Below the pieces are notes generated by a model. The model made no database searches and had not been told where the DNA came from. It was given only the letters and a program-made list of their open reading frames with translations. Source: a virus. From it: 43,834 nt of DNA. Shown here in pieces: positions 10,101-18,169 of the stretch (position 1 is its first letter; each line of letters begins with the position of its first letter). Made by a program: the position numbers and the translations under genes. The stretch spans positions 1 to 43,834 of the IMG/VR virus record IMGVR_UViG_3300046507_000907; one strand, 5' to 3'.

Positions 10101-13100
10101 TCTGGCTACCAGAGGTTAAGCCATCGCCAGATACCCATCCATTTGCATAGTCACGAATATACCTTACAGGTTTAGCATCAAAGGTAATCACTTTTGCATA
10201 ATGGGTGTGACCATGAACATCGTGATATACTGGCTTTTCATTATACTCGCCTGAAACAGCGCTATCATAAACTGTTATCCAGTTTGTTCCATCTGCTGAA
10301 ACTTGTGTCTTAGTGTTATGATATTTTCTATCGTAGTCTTCAAACATATGCGAGACAGTGATTTGACCAATCATGTACTTCTTGCCTAGGTCGATTTGTA
10401 CCCACTGATTTCCGCTTGGTAAAGTTACAAACGGTTGAATAGGAAACATGTCCATACCTGTGTGGTCGCCTATTTCTTCATAAGGCTGAGCATCGTCCAC
10501 AATCAATCCAAGGTTTCCAGAAACAGGAGCTACCGAAGATGTGACCGTTGCACCTTTGGCGCGGTTAGTCATTAAGCTATACTCAAGACCTGAATATGCT
10601 TCATTAATACCGTCAGCAGTTGGAGTGAATGGACTTGTTTGTTGGTTATCGAAAACAACGAACTTAGGTACAAATTCATCAACTTCAAATGTTGTGCTAA
10701 AGTTAGGCGACGAACCATTCTCTACGGCAATCAATATCGAACCGTTATGCGGCTTATGATAGAGATTATTTCTAGCTGTATAGGTAGCAGTTACATAACC
10801 ACCACTAGGAACGATGCCACCGCTAAATGTAATCCTCGCACTATCTCCATATAATACCGTATACTGATTACTCGCTGGTGTTGATGAACTAAAACCTCCA
10901 CCAGATAATGGAGTAAATACTTTAAATAAAGGAGTTGGATTGTTTAACCAAGGATTCCTAGGTTGGAAAATAGTATTGCCAGTTGGATTCAATAAACCAA
11001 GTCTTTCATCAGTTGAGACTACAAGGTTATTACCATTTGAGTAGTTAGTAACTGTGAAAATATCTTGCTCGATTTGAGTATATTGATAGTCTTTACCTAC
11101 CAAAGCCATCCTTGCATATCCACCCTCATTCAAGAACGGTTCGTTGATACGGAACTCAATTGTTGAGTAAGACTGAACATTACCACTAGCATCATATACC
11201 CAACTACTTCTATCTGGCATCCAGAACTCAGCGCCTTGAAGATTAATGCCGCCTTCTAATCCAAGGAATGCGTCACCAATATATGGGCCTTTTGAATATA
11301 CGAACGATAGGTCACCAGAGCCGCCATGATTGACAACATAGAATACTGACTTATCATTTGAGAAGCAAATACCTTTTGGATTCGGGCCTGTTGCTGTCCA
11401 AGAAGATTCTAGGCTTGTTGTGTCAATTACATATGCTCTGTTTTCGCCGCTTGCAATTACGAATAGACTTCCTGCTCCACCATCAGCCATCTTACTTGGT
11501 TTAGGGCCAACATTGATATAGTTGATGCTAAATGTAGGCAAGTCTCTCATTGGAAGAAACGGATTATCGCTGTAGTCTCCATCTTCTGGAATATATGAAT
11601 AGTAAGTTCTATCAGCCGCAATCTCGTCGAGAATATCTTGCTCGTCAATTACCGCAACTTGTGCAGAACCTTGGAGAGTAACGAATACTTTTCCGTCTTT
11701 TACCATTACGAAATCCGGCGAGTTACCGATTGGGATTCTATAGCGCACATGTCTTGTAGTAGGGCCGCCGCCATCCATAAGCATTGCCGATGCAGGAGAA
11801 CCAGCGTTCATCTCTCCACTATTGTTCATTCCCGGCATGTCCATCATGTCGCCACCAGTGTTTCCACTGTTCATAGGCATACCCATACTCACACCAAGTT
11901 CGCCCATATTACCAGTCGAATGTAAACCAGTTAAGTCGTTGTAAGCCGCTTTCCCATATTTATCAACAACAAGTAGTTCGTTGTTTTTGAAGTCACAGAC
12001 ATATAGATGGGCATCGTCTGTACTTTGAGCAATACCGTGTGGCTCATAAGTTTTCATTGAGCCAGTTGGGTTACCATACCCACTGTGTACATGAGCCGCA
12101 TGTTCTCCTGTTGCTTCTGCCGCGCCAGTACCGCCACCGTCTGAATCATATGCCGATGATGCACTACCACCTACAGCAAGACCAAGGCCAAAGAACCCCT
12201 CTAATCCACCGTGATAGTTATCTGTTGAATAAGCCGCAATCGGAATGTTGCCGACTACTTTCCATCGTGTAGAGTTGTGGTCTGACATATCAAGTACTGC
12301 AATGTCGCCTTGACCAGCTTGAGTTACATATAATAATTTATTATGCATTACCATGTCATAAGGCGTGTTACCAAGTTCAATCCAGTGGTGAACATATAAA
12401 TCATTATCTACCGAAGCAGGAGGTGCATCGACAACAATCAATGAGTCAGGAATTTTATTATCTGATGGGTCATTGTTAAGAATGAAGAAGTGCTTCATGT
12501 CTTCCAGCATATCACCAGTGTACATTAGCCTAGATGGGCCAGTACCCATATTTAGCTTATCGCCAGTAAGTGCAAAGTTTTGTAGGTCAACCTGCACTAG
12601 TGTATTGTCACCTTGTACAGTTACATAACCGAACTGACCATTCATATCAATTGCAAAATCAACTGGCTTCTTAGCTGGAATTGCTAGCTTACCAATTACA
12701 TCGCCAGTAGCGGCATCATATTTCCATATTTCATGCGCCCCCGGCAAATTAGAAATATTACCTAGGATAGCTTCACCCGTATCATTATCACGAATCATGC
12801 CGTAACCAGAAGATGCTGTTAGGAACAATCCGTTACCGATTAGGTTGTCAGATTGTACTACACCTACATCTAGTCCATCTACACGCAAGTAACCGCCACC
12901 GATAAGAACTTGACCAGTTGCCGCATTGTAGACATTGATGATATTTGCATCAAGACCGATTGTTGAAATGTGTTCCGCAGAAATCGAACCAGCAAGGATG
13001 TTCTTACTTGAAATCGTATCTGCCGCAATCCTATCGCCTGTGATAGTGCCAGCCGCGATTTTTATTGTTGTTATCGCGCCCGCTTTGATTTGGTTTGAGT

Positions 13101-14559
13101 CAATCGTATTAGCAGAGATATGTTGACCTGTAATTGTACCAGCGGCGATTTTGTCACCTGTGATACTACCACCGCTAATTACACCAGCATTTAAGAATCC
13201 AGTATTAATCTTGCTAGCATCTAGATTAACAATCTTAGCATTCGTGATAGAAGCGTCAGCAATCAATGCTGTTGTAATGTTACCACTAGCTATGTTTGCA
13301 GTTTTAATCTCAGCATTACCAATCTTAGCGCCTGTAATAGCCGCATTTTGGATATTAGCTGTAGTAATAGCTAAGTCACCAATTACACCAGAAGCCGCTG
13401 TAATCGTGCCAACTTTAATAGCGGCGGCATCAATTGTGCTTGTCAAGATAGTACCACCATCAATTACTGTTTGCGATTGAGTTAGGTACATTGCAGGAAT
13501 ATCGTTAGCGCCGCCTTGACTTGGCAATTTCCATTTTGTATAAAATAAAGCATTTCCTGTGTTCTCAGAATAGTCAATGCGAATTGTATACCATGTGTTA
13601 GCCGCAAGTGTAATTGTACCAACTGCTTCTGTGCTTGAGTTTACTGTGGTTAAGACAAGAGTATTATCAATCCATACTTTTGTACTATCGTCACCTCTAC
13701 CATAGAAGTTGTAGCTTCCTGTTTCTGGTGCAAAGATAAGCCCTTGGAATCGAATCGCAAAGTTATCACCCTGACCTACGATACTTGGAGAACCAGCCAC
13801 CCAATTATAATTAAGAACGGTTTCAATCCTGCTACCTTTAAATGTCTCAAACTTATTTGCTCCACCTGTATTAGTGAAATATTGACCAAGCAAACCTTGT
13901 TCTCTCGCGGATACAGTGAGCTTGCCAACATCAATTGTACCAGCCGCGATATGATTACCAGAGATTGTACCAGCAACAACCTTATCACCTGTAATAGTAT
14001 TAGCAGAGATATTTACCGCTTGGATTGTGCCAGCCGCAATTTTGTCACCAGTGATTGCATTTGCAGAGATATTAACAGCAGTAATAACTCCTGCCGCAAT
14101 CTTATCGCCAGTAATCGCATTAGCAGAAATCGCTACCGTAGTAATAGCGTTTGCTGAGATATGTTGCGCTTGGATTGACTGTGCTTCGATATGAATTGCT
14201 TCAATGCTGTTAGCACGAATATGGTCGCCGTTAACTACGCCATTAGCTAAGTCACCTTGAGAAATAATCTTAACATTCTCATTGATGTTAGTTAGGCCAG
14301 TATTTAATCCGCTACTGTCTCCACCTACAGCTACAGGACTACCATTTCTCCACTCGACATTAACCCAATCGCCAATCTTAGGAATAAAGTTCCCTTCGAC
14401 CGCTACTGCTTCAAGAATGATTAGGTTGCCTTGTGCATCTCTTGCGCCGCCCATGTTGATATTAACTAACTTCTCATTAAGAATAGTTACTATCTCACCA
14501 TAGTCAACATATCCACCCTTGCTATTTGTTTCATACATTAAAAATCGCTTGAAACCCAC
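7168..14559 (-). CDS. Giant mosaic tail-tip fibre with PA14, propeller and discoidin-like parts
   Basis: This 2463-residue protein starts at GTG 14559 with GAAGGAGA in place. Residues about 10-85 look like a small OB-type barrel (YGEIVTILNEKL to VNVEW). Residues 105-212 and 370-560 are arrays of an ITGDKIAAGTI-type repeat, as in central tail fibres. Between them, 220-365 is a PA14 fold (FAPETGSYNFYGRGDDSTKV, then WYTIRIDYSENTGNA). Residues 600-1110 look like a YVTN/NHL beta-propeller with a Met- and His-rich insert near 800-930. Residues 1345-1475 match an F5/8 type C (discoidin) fold (WVQIDLGKKYMIGQITV), followed by another sandwich to about 1635. Residues 1890-2030 are tandem SGN/QIAGL repeats, and 2030-2463 are fibre shaft and tip. 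PA14, discoidin and propeller folds usually bind sugar or protein. It is probably the main central fibre, though its ligands are unknown. Confidence 0.82.
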   Translation of the reverse strand: MGFKRFLMYETNSKGGYVDYGEIVTILNEKLVNINMGGARDAQGNLIILEAVAVEGNFIPKIGDWVNVEWRNGSPVAVGGDSSGLNTGLTNINENVKIISQGDLANGVVNGDHIRANSIEAIHIEAQSIQAQHISANAITTVAISANAITGDKIAAGVITAVNISANAITGDKIAAGTIQAVNISANTITGDKVVAGTISGNHIAAGTIDVGKLTVSAREQGLLGQYFTNTGGANKFETFKGSRIETVLNYNWVAGSPSIVGQGDNFAIRFQGLIFAPETGSYNFYGRGDDSTKVWIDNTLVLTTVNSSTEAVGTITLAANTWYTIRIDYSENTGNALFYTKWKLPSQGGANDIPAMYLTQSQTVIDGGTILTSTIDAAAIKVGTITAASGVIGDLAITTANIQNAAITGAKIGNAEIKTANIASGNITTALIADASITNAKIVNLDASKINTGFLNAGVISGGSITGDKIAAGTITGQHISANTIDSNQIKAGAITTIKIAAGTITGDRIAADTISSKNILAGSISAEHISTIGLDANIINVYNAATGQVLIGGGYLRVDGLDVGVVQSDNLIGNGLFLTASSGYGMIRDNDTGEAILGNISNLPGAHEIWKYDAATGDVIGKLAIPAKKPVDFAIDMNGQFGYVTVQGDNTLVQVDLQNFALTGDKLNMGTGPSRLMYTGDMLEDMKHFFILNNDPSDNKIPDSLIVVDAPPASVDNDLYVHHWIELGNTPYDMVMHNKLLYVTQAGQGDIAVLDMSDHNSTRWKVVGNIPIAAYSTDNYHGGLEGFFGLGLAVGGSASSAYDSDGGGTGAAEATGEHAAHVHSGYGNPTGSMKTYEPHGIAQSTDDAHLYVCDFKNNELLVVDKYGKAAYNDLTGLHSTGNMGELGVSMGMPMNSGNTGGDMMDMPGMNNSGEMNAGSPASAMLMDGGGPTTRHVRYRIPIGNSPDFVMVKDGKVFVTLQGSAQVAVIDEQDILDEIAADRTYYSYIPEDGDYSDNPFLPMRDLPTFSINYINVGPKPSKMADGGAGSLFVIASGENRAYVIDTTSLESSWTATGPNPKGICFSNDKSVFYVVNHGGSGDLSFVYSKGPYIGDAFLGLEGGINLQGAEFWMPDRSSWVYDASGNVQSYSTIEFRINEPFLNEGGYARMALVGKDYQYTQIEQDIFTVTNYSNGNNLVVSTDERLGLLNPTGNTIFQPRNPWLNNPTPLFKVFTPLSGGGFSSSTPASNQYTVLYGDSARITFSGGIVPSGGYVTATYTARNNLYHKPHNGSILIAVENGSSPNFSTTFEVDEFVPKFVVFDNQQTSPFTPTADGINEAYSGLEYSLMTNRAKGATVTSSVAPVSGNLGLIVDDAQPYEEIGDHTGMDMFPIQPFVTLPSGNQWVQIDLGKKYMIGQITVSHMFEDYDRKYHNTKTQVSADGTNWITVYDSAVSGEYNEKPVYHDVHGHTHYAKVITFDAKPVRYIRDYANGWVSGDGLTSGSQSNWTEIKAFGDWEVEEGFVYPVGSEFAGQQMATNGQCVVTTDIQDAYVAYDMQIEFTSWWYMTYIVGPQFGRLKVEMPSMGGDHFLPLDAPYLNKIAHRHIMTWSPSNNIKANAATGVKAGKHRAVIRQVSGKVSLDRFRIEDYQYYARNSLLVQNQTTSSFSREKIVAEQTKWYVGQGRQATEGAYDAPRKNPDTGIADGSVPVKYRVRVKSELNANGTTQERGISYVTSAIFETGKLHTHWRRSESVDSIPSNKLQQWDANQPHNTGIQTGHIANGAIRGAKILSHAIMDYHVSPYARIEEYKLNLKHPTHRHGRTVILVGQGPMGTDLPVFYSNKDFLDSLLGYAGSGGTFGTGNTVARGDHNHNDMYLKLTGGAIAGNITITGNISATGTISSPTITAMSGNIATISGTVATHTAQIAAVSGTVATHTTQIAAISGTVATHTTQIAGLSGNLNTQVSTLSGNIAGLSGSVSTQATQIAGLSGNLAGLSGSVTTSLSTHTTQIAGLSGNLAGLSGSVSTLTTNFSGLNGSVAGLSGTVAGHIGSNGASHAIATASLNGFMSASDFTKLAGVQTSAINQTTADGRYLRLTGGVLSGSLVVTAENSFIGVDTGQSRMGFYKKVGAQPVIAVASGVAFQVQESNQTDLSVGISGATVTTLLNVNSSSVSYKGNTMYHAGNFVTGNYVTMTYLSGNYYSMTQTYSAAQIDTKVAAAGDIRAASANVFTNTNTFRNAGQAIKVYPTANVAAGIQVVQVQDFNANDLFTIDSSGNVTVRGNLNVSGSTVYQNATTTSGNQTIVGSLTVSGNTNLGGSSTDTTTIKGTMLIPSGTVVKQIGIYNEVHRRPLYGIAGDMRFQTDTVGYESVSEFNGDLAGYASPQSPSGATRYYRLYAIYGDDITQPQASGGQSGKIRLSGNTVKDFNLSYSWWIPDARRDWYSPYFTDIPAGNVDVYAGLAQSGNNLGIRWIELLYYDVYL
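8465..8895 (-). repeat. Tandem SGN/QIAGL coding repeats in fibre
   Basis: This stretch codes for about 14 imperfect copies of a roughly 10-14 residue unit, such as QIAGLSGNLAGLSGSV or SGTVATHTTQI. Codons drift between copies but the protein pattern stays. The hydrophobic spacing suits a coiled-coil or triple-helix fibre stem, and the copy number could vary between relatives by recombination. Confidence 0.8.
12950..14235 (-). repeat. Two ITGDKIAAGTI repeat arrays split by PA14 segment
   Basis: At 13915-14235 and again at 12950-13460 the fibre gene repeats units such as ISANAITGDKIAAG and ITGDKIAAGTITGQHI. The non-repetitive middle, about 13465-13900, codes for the PA14-like domain. Similar repeats are known from tail-tip J-type fibres. 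The interrupted layout looks like a domain inserted within one array. Confidence 0.7.
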
Positions 14560-14581
14560 GGCTATGTCTCCTTCCTTTTAG

Positions 14582-16147
14582 TTAAATTATTGTATCGCTT
14601 GGCTTAGTAATATTTAGCACTGATGATTCAGCCGATACCTTACCTGTCTTATTTATAGCAACCATTTTATATTGATTTACGCCCGGAATTGCGGTGTAGT
14701 CATACCAATAGTTAACATAAGTACCTGTTGCTTGATTATAAGATTTGATTGAAGCCGTTGGATAATATCCAGTATCACCCGGCCCTTTTCTATAAATTGT
14801 ATAGCCACCGAAATTAGAAGCTATGGCATTTCCGCTAATATCTTGAACTGGTGGAGTCCATACTACTAATGGATAATAAGTACTTCTTGTATTACCCGAC
14901 CAGCCAGAGTTAGGGTAGTTTTGGATGCTTCTTGAGATAGTTGAGCCAGATAATAAAGTAGGAGCCTTTGGTGCTGGAACAGTAGAAGGATTAAAAATAT
15001 TATATCCTTGTAATGATAAGCTAGTTCTTTTCTTATCGGCTGATAGCGTATCTCTGACGCTTGTCACCCTATATCTATAGGTTGCGGCATCCGTACCAAT
15101 TCTTGTGTTGACTACTGAAACCACATCACCAGCTTGGATGATTGGAAACAATGGAAGCTCCACTTTATTAACAGGTGTTACATAGCTTAAATCCTGCAAA
15201 ATGCTATCTACTAACCTATGTCCATCTTCTGCTGTCTTAATGATATTCGCCATTGACCTAGTAATCTCAAAATATCTTCTACCATACTTGGCAATTGAAT
15301 CATCATTTGTCTTCTCAATAATATCAAGGCCTTGCACTCTCAGCATAACATGATTCCTAACATCTGAATCTGATGTAGATGCTCTATCTGATACCATTAG
15401 CGCTTCATTGAAGCTATATACAGGAGGAACAGTAGATAAGTCCCGAACAATCGCTTTCAATCTTAATACTCCACCTTCATCAAACATAACTGAGAAGTTG
15501 AAAGCATCAGAGATTTGTTGTATAGCATCCCATAGATTAATATCTTTTGCTGTATATGGAGAGTCGGGTTTACCAACAACATAGTTGGTTGGACTATCCA
15601 CTGAAACCACGATATTGCCACTTGGCAAGAATGTTAGAATCAAATCTTTGATTACATTCTCAGCAATGGGGAGCGCATTTCCAGAGCCAACAGAATAGGT
15701 CTTGCTTTGATAGATATATGTATCTTGAAGAAGTTTTGACATGTCGCGTGCAGTCAATTGAACTGTGCCCGGATATGTATCAATATCAATCTCGTCACCT
15801 AGAACACCAGTGAATTTCTTTAGATACTCTACGCCGTTTGTTGTTACAAGTCCCTCGTATATCTCTATAGTATGGTTGGAGTCAAGAAGCGGGTCAAACA
15901 CCGCACCAACATAGTTTGTTGCACTACTCTGATTTAGGGGAGATAGCGAGAAATCAAAGTTATCTAATTCAAGACTAGCCTGTGCATTTCGCTTCTCCCA
16001 ATCATAGTCAATAGTGCAAGATACGACTCTATCAGAAATATCCAAGGGAACTGCGCCTGTATAGTTTCTTGTGACTGTGACTTTTGTTTTCCATATTCTA
16101 TTCACATTACTCAGCGCTGTAGTAAACGCTTGAGAAACAGTTAGCAT
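14582..16147 (-). CDS. Baseplate hub / tail-associated (Tal-like) protein
   Basis: This 521-residue protein starts at ATG 16147 behind GGGAGG. Residues about 1-390 have the pattern of gp27-like hub proteins: VVSCTIDYDWEKRNAQASLELDN, a strand run around KFTGVLGDEIDIDTYPGTVQLTARDMSKLLQD, then LWDAIQQISDAFNFSVMFDEGGVLRL and a PLFPIIQAGDVVSV strand. Residues about 400-515 form a fibronectin-like C-terminus (YPLVVWTPP, YTIYRKGPGD, YKMVAINKTGKV). In siphoviruses the gene just after the distal-tail proteins forms the trimeric hub that closes the tube and carries the central fibre, which fits its place before the 2463-residue fibre. No peptidase or hydrolase motif was recognised. Confidence 0.7.
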   Translation of the reverse strand: MLTVSQAFTTALSNVNRIWKTKVTVTRNYTGAVPLDISDRVVSCTIDYDWEKRNAQASLELDNFDFSLSPLNQSSATNYVGAVFDPLLDSNHTIEIYEGLVTTNGVEYLKKFTGVLGDEIDIDTYPGTVQLTARDMSKLLQDTYIYQSKTYSVGSGNALPIAENVIKDLILTFLPSGNIVVSVDSPTNYVVGKPDSPYTAKDINLWDAIQQISDAFNFSVMFDEGGVLRLKAIVRDLSTVPPVYSFNEALMVSDRASTSDSDVRNHVMLRVQGLDIIEKTNDDSIAKYGRRYFEITRSMANIIKTAEDGHRLVDSILQDLSYVTPVNKVELPLFPIIQAGDVVSVVNTRIGTDAATYRYRVTSVRDTLSADKKRTSLSLQGYNIFNPSTVPAPKAPTLLSGSTISRSIQNYPNSGWSGNTRSTYYPLVVWTPPVQDISGNAIASNFGGYTIYRKGPGDTGYYPTASIKSYNQATGTYVNYWYDYTAIPGVNQYKMVAINKTGKVSAESSVLNITKPSDTII

Positions 16148-16160
16148 CGCATTTCCTCCC

Positions 16161-17174
16161 TTATAAGATAGTTCCTCTTAGTGAAACTTCAAATCTCTGT
16201 TCTTGCTTATTTCTTTTGTGCGTTACACCAATCTCGTTTATTACAGCATAGAAAGTGTAGTTCTTATCATCTGTTATGGGAACAATACCATTTACTACTT
16301 CTTTCTTAATTCTTTCAATATCTATCGCGCAAACATTGGGATTAAATTTAATCATGACAGTGGAAGATAAGGCTGTGAAGTCAGTTGTAAAGTCGCCATA
16401 GGCTAGTCCCACTATAGTACCAACACCATATTTTAAAGGAACCTCTGTGCCAGCAACACCATCTTGATTGTAATCAACATAGGTTAGTATGCCTTTTCTA
16501 ATATATCCATTGTATCCGTTATACCTGTGCATACATGTATATGACACTGTTCCACTTGTCAGATTGCTAGCATAGTCATTATATTGTTTTATTAATGAAG
16601 ATTGTCCTGTTGTATAATCAACTTGGAATATCTTGCCGTATCCATTAAGTAAATACAGGATATTTCCGAAGTCCCATGACATACTGTTTACATTCAAGTA
16701 ATCAGCATCCGTTATAGTATATTTACTAATTTGTACCGCAGACTCGTCAGTTATATACAAATACCCTAACGATGCACTAATCTTAATTAAGATAGCTAGC
16801 TTATTGTCAAGGTGGGCGATACATAGCGGTGTGCCACCAAAAGCATGAGTAATGGTTTGCACTAATCCGCCAGCTTTATTTATCACATCTACCGCGCCAT
16901 TCCTCAAGCAATACAAGTATCCTGTAGACCTTTTCTCTGCAATAGATACATATTGATTAGGAGTAAAGGTTTTGAATGATGCTGGTGCGTAATAAGATGG
17001 TTTATCATATAAGTCAATTGTTAGATTTAATGATTGTACATAGTAATTATTTCTACTAGTCACCATGCCATTGATAGAAACAGATTCATCAGCAGTTGAT
17101 TCAATGCTTCTACTATCTTCTTTTGGATTATATGTAAATGGATAAGCACCAAATTTCCATCTTTGTTGCGACAT
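16161..17174 (-). CDS. Distal-tail-like protein with beta-propeller-like middle (copy 2)
   Basis: This 337-residue protein starts at ATG 17174. The first 60 residues open with RWKFGAYPFTYNPKEDS, close to the opening of the neighbouring 17180-18169 protein, and the last 40 (YTFYAVINEIGVTHK, FEVSLRGTIL) form matching closing strands. Residues about 80-280 are four to five repeats of about 45 residues ending in YLYC, LAIL, YLYIT, ILYLLN and the like, typical of propeller blades. I infer a tail-tube-type or Dit-type barrel with a propeller inserted. Its place between the tape measure and the hub fits a tail-tip ring. It is less alike to its sister in the middle than at the ends. Confidence 0.6.
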   Translation of the reverse strand: MSQQRWKFGAYPFTYNPKEDSRSIESTADESVSINGMVTSRNNYYVQSLNLTIDLYDKPSYYAPASFKTFTPNQYVSIAEKRSTGYLYCLRNGAVDVINKAGGLVQTITHAFGGTPLCIAHLDNKLAILIKISASLGYLYITDESAVQISKYTITDADYLNVNSMSWDFGNILYLLNGYGKIFQVDYTTGQSSLIKQYNDYASNLTSGTVSYTCMHRYNGYNGYIRKGILTYVDYNQDGVAGTEVPLKYGVGTIVGLAYGDFTTDFTALSSTVMIKFNPNVCAIDIERIKKEVVNGIVPITDDKNYTFYAVINEIGVTHKRNKQEQRFEVSLRGTIL

Positions 17175-17179
17175 TAGCC

Positions 17180-18169
17180 CTACCCCCTATCTACTTTAGT
17201 TATACTCATTGTTACTTGATACATATATTGTGATGTTGAACTCCTATCAATAGACAAGCTAGATATGTATACCCTTCTTATAATTCCTAAGTGGTCTATC
17301 ATATCTACAAACTTCTTACTTGACATTTCAGTTTTAAACTTATAGATTTCAGCTTCCACTGTATTAGCAAGAATGATTTGTAGTGAAAAGCTTGTGTTAT
17401 TTATAGCTAGGTATTGAGTACCGTTGTATGCAATGTCATTGAAGGTAGTTATCGTATCATCAGAGAATTGATTAACTATTCTTCCGCTTGTAGAGTCAAC
17501 ATGGTACACTTTGATAAATGTATCCTTATTCCCCACGATTAAAAAGTCAGTATCGTTTGATATACCTTCATAATATAGGCCGTATGGCAATGCATATGTA
17601 ATAATTGAAGCGCCATCGCTAGGTCTAATTTTATATATATTTCCGTTGTTTGATAGTATCCAATGGTATCCACCAAAGTTCGTGAATCCAGTTAGTGTAC
17701 TACTTGATGCTAATGTCAGAGTCGATAAGAAGCTACCAGTTAGATTAAGTGAATGAACAAATAATCCAGCAGGAGATGTTCTCTGACTAGCTATATAAAT
17801 TCCTGTACTGTTTACAGAAATCCATAGGTATGCTTTGTTTGTTGTGATAACACTCAATGGAAGTGAGGATTGGAAGACATAGTTTTGATTATAAATATCT
17901 ATCCTATCATTCACTTTATTAAGTACATATATTTTTTGATTATAACAATCAATTGAGACACCATTCTGGAAACTAGTCAATCCTTTTACCCTTGTCCTTG
18001 GCTGATAAAATGTAGTTGAAGCTGTATATTTATCTTGTAAAAAGCTTGGCTGGGAGACGAGCGCACCCGTTAAGGTACGCAATTCGTCTCCTACAAGCTT
18101 AGTATCCATTGAGAACGAGCTAGGGTTAATATCGAATTGGTAGTTACCATATTGCCATCTATTAGCCAT
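17180..18169 (-). CDS. Distal-tail-like protein with beta-propeller-like middle (copy 1)
   Basis: This 329-residue protein begins at ATG 18169, where TAATG overlaps the stop of the tape measure gene, so its translation is probably coupled to it. The N-terminus RWQYGNYQFDINPSSF, the strand run TASTTFYQPRTRV, and the C-terminus RVYISSLSIDRSSTSQYMYQ with VTMSITKV resemble Dit-type tail proteins. Residues about 70-260 hold blade-like repeats (KIYVLNKVNDRIDIYN, TGIYIASQRT, HWILSNNGNIYKI, FLIVGN). In siphoviruses the gene after the tape measure is usually the distal tail protein, joining tube and tip. The inserted propeller could serve as a receptor- or sugar-binding platform; that part is inference. 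Confidence 0.62.
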   Translation of the reverse strand: MANRWQYGNYQFDINPSSFSMDTKLVGDELRTLTGALVSQPSFLQDKYTASTTFYQPRTRVKGLTSFQNGVSIDCYNQKIYVLNKVNDRIDIYNQNYVFQSSLPLSVITTNKAYLWISVNSTGIYIASQRTSPAGLFVHSLNLTGSFLSTLTLASSSTLTGFTNFGGYHWILSNNGNIYKIRPSDGASIITYALPYGLYYEGISNDTDFLIVGNKDTFIKVYHVDSTSGRIVNQFSDDTITTFNDIAYNGTQYLAINNTSFSLQIILANTVEAEIYKFKTEMSSKKFVDMIDHLGIIRRVYISSLSIDRSSTSQYMYQVTMSITKVDRG

